Assembly: GCA_016710075.1 (NCBI GenBank)
Contig: JADJLO010000011.1
Span: 124,001-188,000 of the forward strand
Direction of reading: 5' to 3'
Length of the DNA stretch: 64,000 bases
DNA from: Acidobacteriota bacterium
GTDB lineage: Bacteria > Acidobacteriota > Blastocatellia > RBC074
The notes below the pieces were generated by a model. It saw nothing but the letters and a program-made list of their open reading frames with translations, was not told where the DNA came from and searched no databases. Position 1 is the stretch's first letter. Every line of letters starts with the position of its first letter. The position numbers and the translations under genes are program-made. Positions 28,970 through 38,608 of this stretch are shown here, piece after piece.

Positions 28970-29413
28970 CTATTTTTTTGCCTGGACCTGGACGATCTGA
29001 GGCTTGACGTCGCGGCCAGCCAGATACTTCGCATCCTGCGCGGCCTTGCGTTCGTTGCTCGATTCCGGGACCAGCATCCAGCTTTCGAGGCCGTCGGTCT
29101 TGACGGTGCTGAGGAAATAGCGGTCTCCGTAGCGGCGGAATTCCAGATGTGAGGCTTCGATCCTTTTGGAGCCGCGCTCCATCGAGACATGGACCAGTGC
29201 TCGGGTATTCTTGTCAAAGCTCGAAACCTCTATCACTCCGCGGGTCGAAGTCTCGCTGATGGTGTAGCGGCCGGCCGGCATCGTCCTGTTTTCGGCGATG
29301 AAATCGAAGGGAATATCGGCCATCAAATTCGGCGCCACCGCCGCGTTCGAAACCACCATCGATGAGATCACCATTGCAATCATAGCCACGAGCATCAGAG
29401 TTTGCTTTTTCAT
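28970..29413 (-). CDS. Small secreted protein of unknown function
   Basis: 147-residue exported protein. Signal peptide MKKQTLMLVAMIAMVISSMV ends near NAAVAP. The mature part opens with LMADIPFDFIAENRTMPAGRY, then YTISETSTRGVIEVSS and LVHVSMERGSKRIEASHLEF, a compact beta-rich pattern I recall from small acidobacterial secreted proteins but cannot name. C-terminus is polar (VKPQIVQVQAKK). The frame is open to 29440; AAAGGAGAC fits ATG 29413, so that start is used. It is divergent from the ECF sigma gene at 29608. Confidence 0.7.
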   Translation of the reverse strand: MKKQTLMLVAMIAMVISSMVVSNAAVAPNLMADIPFDFIAENRTMPAGRYTISETSTRGVIEVSSFDKNTRALVHVSMERGSKRIEASHLEFRRYGDRYFLSTVKTDGLESWMLVPESSNERKAAQDAKYLAGRDVKPQIVQVQAKK

Positions 29414-29607
29414 TTTGTCTCCTTTAGCGTTGTTTACCATTTAGCGTTTATCTTGTACCTTGCCGGTCTCTCAGTACCGATCATTTCCCTCTACACTCAT
29501 ACCTGCGAAGTTCATCGACGATTCCCGCCACGCTTTTGAAAAAAAATTGGCTATTTCAGAATCCTTGCGATATTAATAGATACCGATTCGATGATCCGGA
29601 GGAAAGT

Positions 29608-30168
29608 GTGAGCAAACCTGAAGGTGAAGTTACCCAATTGCTGGTGGCATGGGGGAACGGAGATCCAGCCGCTCTCGAGCAGTTGGTGCCGGTTGTTCAT
29701 AGGGAATTGCGGAATCTGGCGAGGCATTACCTCAACCGCGAGAGCCCCGGGCACACCCTGCAGCCGACGGCCCTGGTCAATGAGGCCTTCATCAAGCTCA
29801 TCGGCGGCAATACGGTAAGGTGGGAGAACCGCGCCCACTTTTTCGGAATCGCCGCCAAACTGATGCGCGAGATACTTGTCGATCATGCCCGGCGCAGAAA
29901 GCAGATCAAACGAGGAGGAGATGCGCTGCGGGTATCGCTGACCTCCGCCGACGCCAGTACTGATCGGAAGGATTCCGACGTCCTGGCGCTGGACGATGCG
30001 CTGAAAAGCCTGGCTGAATTTGACGAACTCAAGAGCCGGATAGTCGAGTTGAGATTTTTTGGCGGCCTTACGGAAGAAGAAACTTCGACAGCACTGAATA
30101 TCCCCCTGCGCACGCTGCAGCGCGAGTGGCGGCTGACGAGGGCCTGGCTTTCGAACCAGATGCTATGA
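29608..30168 (+). CDS. ECF sigma factor coupled to a Ser/Thr kinase gene
   Basis: 186-residue sigma factor of the ECF group usually found beside Ser/Thr kinases in Acidobacteria and Planctomycetes. Region 2: TQLLVAWGNGDPAALEQLVP, RELRNLARHYLNRESPGHTL, NEAFIKLIG, ENRAHFFGIAAKLMREILVD. Region 4: LKSRIVELRFFGGLTEEETS with TALNIPLRTLQREWRLTRAW. The frame is open to 29536, but GGAGG at 29598-29602 points to GTG 29608. Its TGA overlaps the kinase ATG (ATGA), so both are translated together; kinase control of the sigma factor is an inference from this coupling. No zinc-finger anti-sigma is present. Confidence 0.9.
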   Translation: MSKPEGEVTQLLVAWGNGDPAALEQLVPVVHRELRNLARHYLNRESPGHTLQPTALVNEAFIKLIGGNTVRWENRAHFFGIAAKLMREILVDHARRRKQIKRGGDALRVSLTSADASTDRKDSDVLALDDALKSLAEFDELKSRIVELRFFGGLTEEETSTALNIPLRTLQREWRLTRAWLSNQML

Positions 30169-33100
30169 CACCTGATCGCTGGCAGAGGATTGAAAAGATT
30201 TTCAATGATGTGCTGGAAATCGAACCGGCTGAGAGGGACCGTTACCTGACCGAGGCCTGCAGTGACGATTCAGGATTGCGCCGGGAGATCGAGGGTCTAC
30301 TTGCGGCCGACAAGGAACCCGTCAGTTTTCTGTCCAGTGTCATTACCATGGCGGAAACAGGGAACTCGGACCTGGCGGTTTCGCTCAGAACACAGGCCGA
30401 GGAGTTCAGCCATTATCGGATTCTTTCGCGGATCGGAGCCGGAGGGATGGGGGAGGTCTGGCTGGCCGAGGATCTGCGCCTTGGCCGCCGGGTTGCGCTC
30501 AAGCTGCTCCCACGGCAGTTCCTGCAGGACCCCGACCTGCTGAGTCGTTTTAGAAGAGAAGCACGGGCCGCATCATCCCTCAATCACCCGAACATCATTA
30601 CCATATACGAGATCGGCCAGTTGGGGCAGACCCATTTCATCGCGACTGAATTCATCGAGGGAGTGACGCTGCGCCAGAGGCTGGTTCAGGGGGGCATGGC
30701 CACGGCCGACCTGCTCAATATCGCGATCCAGTTGGCGTCGGCCCTCGGGACAGCGCACAGTGCGGGGATCATTCACCGCGATATCAAGCCGGAAAATATC
30801 ATGATCCGGCCCGACGGCCTGGTTAAGGTGCTCGATTTCGGGCTGGCGCGGATGACGCCCCTGGCCGGCAAAATCGATGGCGATCTTGAAGGCGGAGACC
30901 GGCACCTGAGCACCGCCAGAGGGACGCTGATCGGAACTCCCAGATACATGGCCCCCGAGCAGGTCAGGGGAATCAAGGTTGACAGCCGCGCCGATATCTT
31001 CAGCCTCGGCGTGGTCATCTTCGAGATGATCGCCGGCAGAGCCCCATTCATAGGCGAGACCATCGCCGATCAGATTGCAGCCATTCTCGAACGCGACGCT
31101 GAGAAACTCTCGAACCTCAGGCCCGGACTGCCGCCAAACCTGGAATTGATTGTCGCCAGGGCGATCGCCAAGAATCCGGATGATCGTTTTCAGACGATGG
31201 AAGCGCTCCTCGAAGAGCTTCGGCTGCTGCAGAGCGGGCGATTTTCCGAGGGAGGGACCTGGAACCGGAACCTGTCGCAGCCAACCGGCACTGAAACCAC
31301 GCGCCTCGACAGCCTGAGCCTGTTCGCCACGGTCAGGCAGCATGCCGCAATAAAAAATAATTACCGCGGATTCGCCCTCCTGGCGGCACTCCTGCTGATT
31401 CTGGGAGGTTATCTGTCCGCTGGGTACTATCGCGGATGGTGGCCGTTCGCCGCATCGATTTCACCTCCTCTTGCCGAGGCCCTGCCGTGGTATGAGATAG
31501 GAACTCAGGCCATACGCGACGGTTCCTACGATCAGGCCAGGGAATTTTTCGAGCAGGCTGTCAGGAAGGACCCGCGATTCGCACTCGCCCGCGCCCGCCT
31601 GGCGGAGGCCCTGTCCGAGCAGGACTACAACGATGAGGCGCAACAGCAGCTCTTTCAGGTTTACGCGCTGGTTCCCGACCGCACCCGCCTGCCGGAACTC
31701 GACAGGCTGAGTCTGGAGGCGATTCTTAACTCCGTCGGCAGAAACTACGCCGGCGCCGCCGAGTGCTATTCGAGGATGCTGGCGATCGCGCCTCAAGAGC
31801 AGCAGTCGAGTGTCAGACTCGACCTGGGCCTGGCCTGTGAGAAGAATTTCGAAACCGCCAAGGCGATCGAAAACTACCAGCTCGCGCTCAGATCAAACCC
31901 TCGATCGGCCGCCGCCCGGCTTCGCCTTGGCATTATTTACGGTGAACGGGAAAAGGATCTGGCAAAATCCGATGCAGCATTCGACGAAGCGGAAAAACTC
32001 TATCGCGAAGCCGGCAACAAGGAAGGCCTGGCCGCGGTCTTTTTCAACCGCGGGATGATCTACGATGCGCTGAGCCGCCTCGAGGAAGGCAGGAAACAGC
32101 TCCAGTCGGCAGTCGAAACCGGCAGCCGCTACCTGGCCACCCGAGCCACCATTCACCTCAGCGGAAACTCGCTGGCCGCGGGCAGAATAGACCAGGCAAT
32201 CAGGGAAGCTGACCAGGGGCTCGAACAGGCATCCAAGAACAACATGCGCAGTGTTTACACGCTGGGCCTGATCGCCAAGGCCGGGATCTACCACGATACC
32301 GGCAATTATCCTGAAGCCGAAAAATACTACGCCCAGGCGATCGAATCGGCCCGGGCCTACAATGGCCGATACTATGGATTCCTGGCGCGGCTCAACCTCG
32401 GTTCGCTTCAGGTGCAGATTGGAAGGCTCGATCAGGGACTTGAAAATGTCGAGCCGGCCTACGGTTTCTTCGAGGAGTCAAAATACCGGAACGAGGCCCT
32501 CAGAGCCCTGCTGGTCCTGGCGCGGGCCAGGCGCCTCAAACTTGATTACCCCGGGGCGAGGAAGTCCTATGACGCGCTGCTGCCGCTGGCCGAAAAGTCC
32601 GGCGATCCGCAGGTTGTCGGCCTCGTCCATTCCGAACTCAGCCAGCTCTTCATTTTTCAGGAACGGTTCACCGAAGCGCTTCCGCATATCGACGAGTCCT
32701 ACAGAATATACCAACAGCAGGGGATCAATATCCGCCTGCCATATGCCTTGTTGCGACGCGCGAGGGCACTCTGGCAACTCGGCGATTATGCCGGCGCGCA
32801 GAGTGCCCTGAATGACGGGGCCTTTGCCGGCGCGCAGAGGGATGTCGAGGCCGAGGCGACCGTTCTCAAGTCGGAGATCCTGCTGAGCCAGGGGCAGTAT
32901 CGCGATGCGATCGTGAAATTGCGGAAATACATCGCCAATCCCGGCATCGAGGCTCCCGAGCTGTTTATTTCCGCCTTGCGTATTTCATGCGAGGCTCTTA
33001 CCCTGAGCGGGTCGCCTGAGCAGGCGCGTGCATTTTGCAGGAGATCGGTCGACGATGCCAGGCGCCTACAGAAACCCAGGCAGCTTGCCGACAGCCTTCT

Positions 33101-33413
33101 GGCATTGTCCGAAGTCGAATCGTCGCTGGGGAACTGGAAAGAGGCACAGACCGCGGCCGCCGAAGCGGCCACGGCCCTTGCCGGACAGGATCGGCCTGAA
33201 ACCGAATGGCGGGCGCTGACCGAACTCTCTCGATCAATGCAGGCCAACGGTGAACAGAAGGCCTCCGCCGATGCGGCCTCGCGCGCCAGTGAGAAGCTGC
33301 TGCTGCTGAAATCCTACTGGGATGAAGTGCATTACAACAAATATCTGGCTCGCCCGGATATCAATCGCATGATTTCGAGGCTCAACAAGCTGTCAAACAG
33401 CAACCAGCGTTAA
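30165..33413 (+). CDS. Membrane Ser/Thr protein kinase with C-terminal TPR array
   Basis: 1082 residues. After an N-terminal helical segment (MTPDRWQRIEKIFNDVLEIE) comes a Hanks-type kinase domain (~residues 83-350): glycine loop IGAGGMGEVWLAED, Lys113 in VALKLL, Asp206 in HRDIKPENIM, Asp224 in DFGLARM, and APEQVRG. All catalytic residues are present. One membrane helix lies at ~402-428 (FALLAALLLILGGYLSAGYY). The extracytoplasmic part (~430-1080) is a long tetratricopeptide array (for example AIRDGSYDQAREFFEQAV). ATG 30165 overlaps the sigma gene stop; the in-frame extension to 30126 is sigma coding. The TPR part probably senses a periplasmic partner. Confidence 0.92.
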   Translation: MTPDRWQRIEKIFNDVLEIEPAERDRYLTEACSDDSGLRREIEGLLAADKEPVSFLSSVITMAETGNSDLAVSLRTQAEEFSHYRILSRIGAGGMGEVWLAEDLRLGRRVALKLLPRQFLQDPDLLSRFRREARAASSLNHPNIITIYEIGQLGQTHFIATEFIEGVTLRQRLVQGGMATADLLNIAIQLASALGTAHSAGIIHRDIKPENIMIRPDGLVKVLDFGLARMTPLAGKIDGDLEGGDRHLSTARGTLIGTPRYMAPEQVRGIKVDSRADIFSLGVVIFEMIAGRAPFIGETIADQIAAILERDAEKLSNLRPGLPPNLELIVARAIAKNPDDRFQTMEALLEELRLLQSGRFSEGGTWNRNLSQPTGTETTRLDSLSLFATVRQHAAIKNNYRGFALLAALLLILGGYLSAGYYRGWWPFAASISPPLAEALPWYEIGTQAIRDGSYDQAREFFEQAVRKDPRFALARARLAEALSEQDYNDEAQQQLFQVYALVPDRTRLPELDRLSLEAILNSVGRNYAGAAECYSRMLAIAPQEQQSSVRLDLGLACEKNFETAKAIENYQLALRSNPRSAAARLRLGIIYGEREKDLAKSDAAFDEAEKLYREAGNKEGLAAVFFNRGMIYDALSRLEEGRKQLQSAVETGSRYLATRATIHLSGNSLAAGRIDQAIREADQGLEQASKNNMRSVYTLGLIAKAGIYHDTGNYPEAEKYYAQAIESARAYNGRYYGFLARLNLGSLQVQIGRLDQGLENVEPAYGFFEESKYRNEALRALLVLARARRLKLDYPGARKSYDALLPLAEKSGDPQVVGLVHSELSQLFIFQERFTEALPHIDESYRIYQQQGINIRLPYALLRRARALWQLGDYAGAQSALNDGAFAGAQRDVEAEATVLKSEILLSQGQYRDAIVKLRKYIANPGIEAPELFISALRISCEALTLSGSPEQARAFCRRSVDDARRLQKPRQLADSLLALSEVESSLGNWKEAQTAAAEAATALAGQDRPETEWRALTELSRSMQANGEQKASADAASRASEKLLLLKSYWDEVHYNKYLARPDINRMISRLNKLSNSNQR

Positions 33414-33437
33414 CCATAACAACAAGGAGAATAACAG

Positions 33438-33734
33438 ATGCCTGAAGAACCAATACGCGCCGGACAGGGGATTTATCAAAGCGCCGCCAACAAGAAGGAC
33501 GTTGGAGTCTGCCTGGTAATCGATGAACAGAATCTCTGGAAGATCGAGGATGGCGCCAACGGCTCCACCGTGATCACCATCCCGGCCGGATCGAAATGGA
33601 AGGTGACCACTGAAAACCCGACCGGCGACAAACGCAAAGTGGTCATTTTTCGCGATGGCGGTTCGGTCCATCGCACCGGCCCCTTCGAAATTGTCGATGA
33701 AATCCTGATCCCTTACGAACATCCGAACGATTGA
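33438..33734 (+). CDS. Small protein of unknown function in the kinase cluster
   Basis: 98-residue acidic, beta-rich protein without signal peptide or membrane segment. Landmarks: QGIYQSAANKKDVGVCLVID, WKIEDGANGSTVITIPAGSK, FRDGGSVHRTGPFEIVDEI. I do not recognise a family. A ribosome-binding site AAGGAG lies before ATG 33438. It starts 24 bases after the kinase gene and ends 20 bases before the TonB receptor gene, so it probably belongs to the same transcript. A role as kinase substrate or partner is only a guess from position. Confidence 0.65.
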   Translation: MPEEPIRAGQGIYQSAANKKDVGVCLVIDEQNLWKIEDGANGSTVITIPAGSKWKVTTENPTGDKRKVVIFRDGGSVHRTGPFEIVDEILIPYEHPND

Positions 33735-33754
33735 GAGCAGACCCGGTCAGTAAG

Positions 33755-35938
33755 ATGACAATATTATTCAAGCGATTGATCCTCGTTATTCCGTTCCTGC
33801 TTTTGCCGATACCATTTTTGCCCAGGTCAGTTTCAAGGCGGTCGTCAAAAACCTGCAGACGAAGCAGCCTGTATCCGGCGCGATGATAAGCGTTGAAAAC
33901 ACGGATCTGACCGCCACCACCGACGCCGGTGGCCGTGCCGAGCTGTCCGGAATACCCGATGGTGACCAGGTGCTGGTGATAGTCTGCCCAGGCTACGAAA
34001 CCAGGCGCCTGAAACTGTCATTCCCACTCGATAATCGCGGCGACAATGTCCTGGAAATATTATTGAGCAATGAGTTGGACGAGGTGACAATCACCACAAC
34101 GACTCGTATCAGCCGGGAAATCGACGATGTACCGACGCGCATTGAAGCGATCAATGAGGAAGAGATAGACGAAAAGATCAAGACAGGGCCCTGCCAATGT
34201 GTCGATGGTGCTCAACGAGAGCATCGGTATCAAGGTGCAGCAAACCTCCGCCACGGCCTATACGCAGAGCATCCGGATACAGGGACTCGACGGCAGATAC
34301 ACCCAGATGCTCAAGGATGGGCTCCCGGTTTACGGCGGGTTTTCGGGAAGCCTCAGCCTCCTGGACATCCCTCCTCTCGATCTGAAGCAGGTGGAAATCA
34401 TCAAGGGGCCATCAGCCACTTTTTATGGAGGCGGGGCTATCGCCGGGGTCGTCAATTTCATCAGCAAGGAGCCGGAGGATACCCGGCAGACGACGCTGAT
34501 TCTCAACCAGACAAGCGCCCTCGGAACGGACATCTCGCTCTTTGATTCCTCCCAATTCGATCGATTGGGTTACACCTTTCTTGGATCGTTCAATTACCAG
34601 CGTGAATACGATGTCGATGATGACGGTTTTACCGAACTGCCAAGGACCAGGTCGTTCAATTTGAGCCCGAAGCTGTTTTTCCAGATCGACGACAAGACCA
34701 GGTTCGTCGCCGGCAACTCCGTTTCGTATCAGAACCGGACCGGAGGTGATGTCAGCGTGATCCGCGGGAGGGCTGACGAGGAGCGGCGTTATTTCGAGTC
34801 GAATCATTCATTCCGCAACATCACGACGCTCCAATTCGACAGAGAACTGGAGGGAGGCGGCAGGTTTGCCGTCAGGCAGAGCCTGATCCTCTTCGATCGC
34901 AAAAGCGAGATCCCCGATTACCAGTTCAAGGGCCGGCAGCTCAATTCGTACTCCGATGTCTCATATATTGCCCCGCTCAAGAAGCACGCGCTGGTGATCG
35001 GCGCCAACGCCGTTTACGACCGATTTAGAGAGGATCGGGACAGAACGGTCCTGAACCTGAGGAATGAAACCAGAACGACTTTCGGCGGGTACCTTCAGGA
35101 CAATTTCTCTCTGACAGATAAGCTGTCCCTGGAAGCCGGTTTTCGGCTGGACCACCTGAGGGATTACGGCGTGTTTGCCTTGCCCCGGGCGTCCCTGCTT
35201 TACAGGTTCAACGAACACCTCAGCAGCCGTGTCAATTTCGGGCTGGGTTACAAGGCCCCGAGCATTTTCACGGAAAATGCCGAGGTACTGCTTTTTCAGA
35301 ACGTCCTCCCGATCGGGAACGGCTTGAAGGCCGAGCGCAGCCGCGGAGGGACCTTCGACATCAATTACAAGAACAGCATCGGTGACAAGATTTCATACTC
35401 GATCAACCAGATGTTTTTCCATACGGTGATCGATAATCCTCTGATTCTGGAGCCCATCGGCCGGGACTCCCTTGGATTCAGGACGGCGGCCGAGCCGATC
35501 GTCAGCTCGGGATTCGAGACGAACGGGAGGTTCGTTTACGGGCTTGCCAGGGTCTTCATCGGATATACCTACACCGACGCAAAGGCACAATACCTTTCAG
35601 GCAATCAAATTCTGCCGCTGGTCGCCAAAAGCAGGTTGAATTCGGCATTCCTGCTGGAGAAGGAAGACGCATTCAAGGCCGGGTTCGAGGCCTATTACAC
35701 AAGCAGGCAGTACCTGACTGATCGCACCAGGACCGAGCCTTATTGGGTTCTTGGTATCTTCGCCGAGAAGATGTTCGGCAAGATGAGCGTGTTCTTCAAC
35801 GCGGAAAACATCACGGACACCCGCCAGGGACGGTTCGGGCCCGTGGTCTTCCCGCCGTTCCGAAACCCGACATTCAGTGAGATCTATACGCACATCGAAG
35901 GCCGGATCTTCAATGGCGGGGTCAAGCTGCGTTTTTGA
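33755..35938 (+). CDS. TonB-dependent outer-membrane receptor (two frame breaks)
   Basis: Outer-membrane transporter of about 727 residues. The start ATG 33755 gives a signal peptide (MTILFKRLILVIPFLLLPI); the frame must change near 33800 to continue FAQVSFKAVVKNLQTKQPVS, a carboxypeptidase-regulatory-like domain (GAMISVENTDLTATTDAGGR). A second change near 34188, at GGGCCC, joins EEIDEKIKT to PANVSMVLNESIGIKVQQTS and the plug domain (QSIRIQGLDGRYTQMLKDGL, IIKGPSATFYGGGAIAGVVN). The barrel ends in the aromatic signature GGVKLRF. The two breaks cancel in length, and everything else is intact, so sequence error is likely. Substrate is unknown; the C-terminal VFFNAENITDTRQGRFGPV resembles catecholate-siderophore or metal receptors. 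Confidence 0.85.
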
Positions 35939-35976
35939 AAAACACTTTCTGCTACGATAACCAAGAGGGCCGGGAA

Positions 35977-36117
35977 GTGGGCGAATTGAGTGGGATCCTG
36001 CCGGCGCTGATCACGCCGTTCGATGCCGGCGGGAATTTCAATCCGATATCTGCCCACCAATCAGTGACTTATCAACTGATGTTACGCAAGATTACACGTT
36101 CTTATGAAGTAATTTAA
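35977..36117 (+). pseudogene. 5' fragment of a dihydrodipicolinate synthase-family gene
   Basis: From GTG 35977 it reads VGELSGILPALITPFDAGGN, the unmistakable beginning of the DapA/N-acetylneuraminate lyase family (strand 1 with PA-x-x-TPF). After about 25 codons the homology stops, giving way to unrelated sequence and a stop at 36115. The break coincides with the start of a repeat-rich stretch (36118-36430). The rest of the gene was not found in the window, so this is a truncated remnant. Confidence 0.65.
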
Positions 36118-36225
36118 ACAACCCGCTTCGCGCGTGGGCTAGTCAAGTCAAAATAAGGACCCGTTGCGGAAAGGCCCTGTTAGTTAAAAGTCTGTGTAGC
36201 GCTTTCCCAACCATCAAATTTGCGC

Positions 36226-36352
36226 GGAGTGCGGCACTTGTCGCCCTTTGGTTGTTCAGAAGCCTGTTAAATCGGTGGGCGGTTTGCGGTGGGTGGGTTT
36301 TCCCAATATTTGGTGGCCTGGACTACCAGGCGGCTGCAGGTCGCCGCACTCC
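36226..36352. repeat. MITE-like element with terminal inverted repeats
   Basis: GGAGTGCGGC at 36226-36235 and its exact reverse complement GCCGCACTCC at 36343-36352 bound 127 bases with no coding capacity. The 405-base gap 36118-36522 also contains GTGGGCTAGTCAAGTCAAAA near 36133, similar to sequence near 19530, and ATAAAGAATACTCCTTGCGT near 36429, similar to sequence near 19551. It appears to be a graveyard of dispersed repeats. Confidence 0.5.
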
Positions 36353-36427
36353 ATGGAGTCCGCCTGTTTTCAATGATCCACGTATCATCGGTTCATGGGT
36401 TCATGCTTTAAACTTTATGCAACGGGG
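36343..36427 (+). repeat. Left copy of an inverted repeat bracketing 36.4-47.6 kb
   Basis: Contains CTCCATGGAGT, CCGCCTGTTTTCAATGA, ATCCACGTATCATCGGTTCA, CATGCTTTAAACTTT and GCAACGG in order. The same blocks occur in the same order on the minus strand at 47587-47676 with small indels. The pair encloses the PQQ-propeller to carboxypeptidase-regulatory gene block. Confidence 0.75.
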
Positions 36428-36522
36428 ATAAAGAATACTCCTTGCGTAACATGAGTTATCAATATTTATCTGACTCCGAAAAATCATGCACCTTCGGGAT
36501 GCAGAATTTCGTATAGCCGCGC

Positions 36523-38334
36523 ATGACCAACGAAAATTCAAACGCTCCAATCTCAGGCCAGATGCTTCGGCTCCGGCCCGGCTTGATTCTGGCAACAGTG
36601 CTGCTGCTAAGCTGGTTCGTGGTGCCGGCAATCAATCCCGCATGGTACCTTTACGGAATGATAGGCGCGCTGGGAGCCGGCGCGGCAATAGCCCTCTGGT
36701 GGCTGTTCTTGAGCCGGGCGCCGTGGCTCGATCGTCTGGGAGCGATCGCTTTGATTCTCGTCGGTTTGCTGGTGGTATCGCGTTTCGTCCATCCTTCGAT
36801 CAGCAATGGCATGATGGGAATGATGCTGCCGATGTACTCTATCCCTTTGATGGGCCTGGCGCTGGCGGTCATGGCGCTGGCCGCGTCACGGTTTTCCGGT
36901 CGTTTGAAGCGAACGATCATGGCGGTTGTAATCCTGACGGCCTGCGGACTCTGGACGATGGTTCGTAGCGGCGGCATGACCGGAGAAGCCGGTTCCGATT
37001 TTCACTGGCGCTGGACTCCGACTCCCGAGGAGAGGCTGCTGGCCAAAGGCCCGGAGGAGCCTGCCGGACCTGCTCCCACTCCCGAGGCTGCTGCAGTCAT
37101 TGAAGAAACTCCGGCAGCGGCGACATTGGCTGTCCCCTTGGCATCCCCCTCGCCTTCACCGAGTCCGAAATTATCGATCCTCTGGCCCGGGTTTCGAGGC
37201 TCCGCCCGCAACGGAGTGGTGCGCGGTACGAAGATCCTGACCGACTGGGCTGCCACGCCTCCCCTGGAGCTTTGGCGGCGCGAGATTGGGCCCGGCTGGT
37301 CCTCATTCGCCGTCAAGGGAGATCTTCTCTACACTCAGGAACAGCGGGGCGAAGCGGAACTCGTGGCCTGCTACGACATCACGAGCGGAAAACTCGTCTG
37401 GAAACACGTTACGTCCACCAGGTTCTGGGAATCGAATGCCGGCGCAGGTCCCCGCGGGACTCCGACCGTCAGCAGCGGCCGCGTCTTTGCTCTCGGCGCC
37501 ACCGGCATCCTGAAAGCCCTCGATGCCGGAAACGGTTCCGTCATCTGGACGCGCAACATTGCCGCCGATACCGAAACCAAAGTCCCGGAATGGGGATTTG
37601 CTGCCTCGCCATTGATTCTGGGGAATACCGTTATAGTCGCCGCTGCGGGAAGGTTGATCGGCTACGACATCTCATCAGGCAAGCCTCTATGGCTCGGCCC
37701 TGCCGGCAAGTCCGGTTACAGTTCCCCTCAACTCCTGACAATCGAAGGAACCCAGCAGGTGCTGCTGCTAAGTTCCAACGGAGTTGCGGGATTCTCGCCG
37801 GCTGACGGGAAATTGCTCTGGGAACATAAATGGATCGGCGACGGCATCGTCCAACCAGCGATCACCACGGATGGCGATATCCTTATCGGCACCGGCTCGG
37901 GCATAGGCTCAGGGGCCGGTCTGGGCGTGCGCCGAATCTCCGTCAGAAAATCGGCCGATGGCTGGAACGCCGAGGAACGATGGACTTCAAACGGCCTCAA
38001 ACCCTATTACAACGATTTCGTGATTCATCAGGGATACGCCTTCGGTTTCGACGGAAGCATCCTCTCCTGCATCGACCTCTCCGACGGCAAACGCAAATGG
38101 AAGGGCGGTCGCTATGGCCACGGCCAGATGCTGCTACTCGCGGACCAGAACCTGCTGCTCGTTCTCTCTGAGGAAGGCGAGATCGCACTCGTCAAGGCAT
38201 CCAGCGACCAGTTCACCGAACTCGCCAGATTTAAGGCGCTGGAAGGGAAGACCTGGAACCATCCGGTCCTCGTCGGCGGCCTGCTGCTGGCACGTAACGG
38301 TGAAGAGATGGCCGCGTTCAGGCTTCCTCAATAA
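36523..38334 (+). CDS. Membrane-anchored PQQ-like beta-propeller protein
   Basis: 603 residues. Four hydrophobic segments in residues ~18-150 (LILATVLLLSWFVVPA, MIGALGAGAAIALWWLF, LGAIALILVGLLVV, LMGLALAVMALAAS), then a proline/alanine/glutamate-rich linker with SPSPSPSPK (~165-215), and a PQQ-like beta-propeller (~220-600) with typical blades such as VACYDITSGKLVWKH, LKALDAGNGSVIWTRN and IGYDISSGKPLWLGP. No quinoprotein dehydrogenase active site is evident, so it is closer to BamB-like scaffolds than to enzymes. Ends at a hairpin at 38343. A 36-base piece of its 3' end (38203-38238) reappears at 41263, linked to an insertion event. Confidence 0.8.
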   Translation: MTNENSNAPISGQMLRLRPGLILATVLLLSWFVVPAINPAWYLYGMIGALGAGAAIALWWLFLSRAPWLDRLGAIALILVGLLVVSRFVHPSISNGMMGMMLPMYSIPLMGLALAVMALAASRFSGRLKRTIMAVVILTACGLWTMVRSGGMTGEAGSDFHWRWTPTPEERLLAKGPEEPAGPAPTPEAAAVIEETPAAATLAVPLASPSPSPSPKLSILWPGFRGSARNGVVRGTKILTDWAATPPLELWRREIGPGWSSFAVKGDLLYTQEQRGEAELVACYDITSGKLVWKHVTSTRFWESNAGAGPRGTPTVSSGRVFALGATGILKALDAGNGSVIWTRNIAADTETKVPEWGFAASPLILGNTVIVAAAGRLIGYDISSGKPLWLGPAGKSGYSSPQLLTIEGTQQVLLLSSNGVAGFSPADGKLLWEHKWIGDGIVQPAITTDGDILIGTGSGIGSGAGLGVRRISVRKSADGWNAEERWTSNGLKPYYNDFVIHQGYAFGFDGSILSCIDLSDGKRKWKGGRYGHGQMLLLADQNLLLVLSEEGEIALVKASSDQFTELARFKALEGKTWNHPVLVGGLLLARNGEEMAAFRLPQ

Positions 38335-38342
38335 TTATTGTC

Positions 38343-38377
38343 GATGGGAGCGCAGGCGCCCCGCCCGCGCTCCCATC
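38343..38377. terminator. Hairpin after the PQQ-like gene
   Basis: GATGGGAGCGC at 38343-38353 and GCGCTCCCATC at 38367-38377 form a perfect 11-bp stem over a 13-base G/C-rich loop. Related to the GCAGGCG palindrome family at 19.4 kb. No T tract, so either repeat-derived or a weak bidirectional terminator. Confidence 0.5.
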
Positions 38378-38381
38378 AAAT

Positions 38382-38545
38382 CGATTATCGATCGATCATC
38401 CGCGCAAAATTTTCAGGATAACGCGCTCCCTGAATGTCGATCTGCGAAGTGGCCAGGTCGATCTCGCTCAATTCCTCGGACGTCAACTCCACATCGAGAG
38501 CCCCCAGATTCTCCTTCAGCCTGTGCAGCTTGGTGGTCCCCGGAA
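38382..38545 (-). pseudogene. Duplicated 3' fragment of the aldo/keto reductase gene
   Basis: 164 bases nearly identical (about three mismatches seen) to 41297-41460, the last ~54 codons and stop of the intact aldo/keto reductase gene. Homology stops abruptly after CCCCGGAA at 38545, where the sequence before the WD40 gene begins. With the right-hand copy it brackets the WD40 gene as a direct repeat. Confidence 0.9.
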
Positions 38546-38608
38546 ATTGACACCGATATCTCTAATTCCCGCCGATCAATTAGGCTTTTATCGGTAGCGA
38601 CCTGCAGG

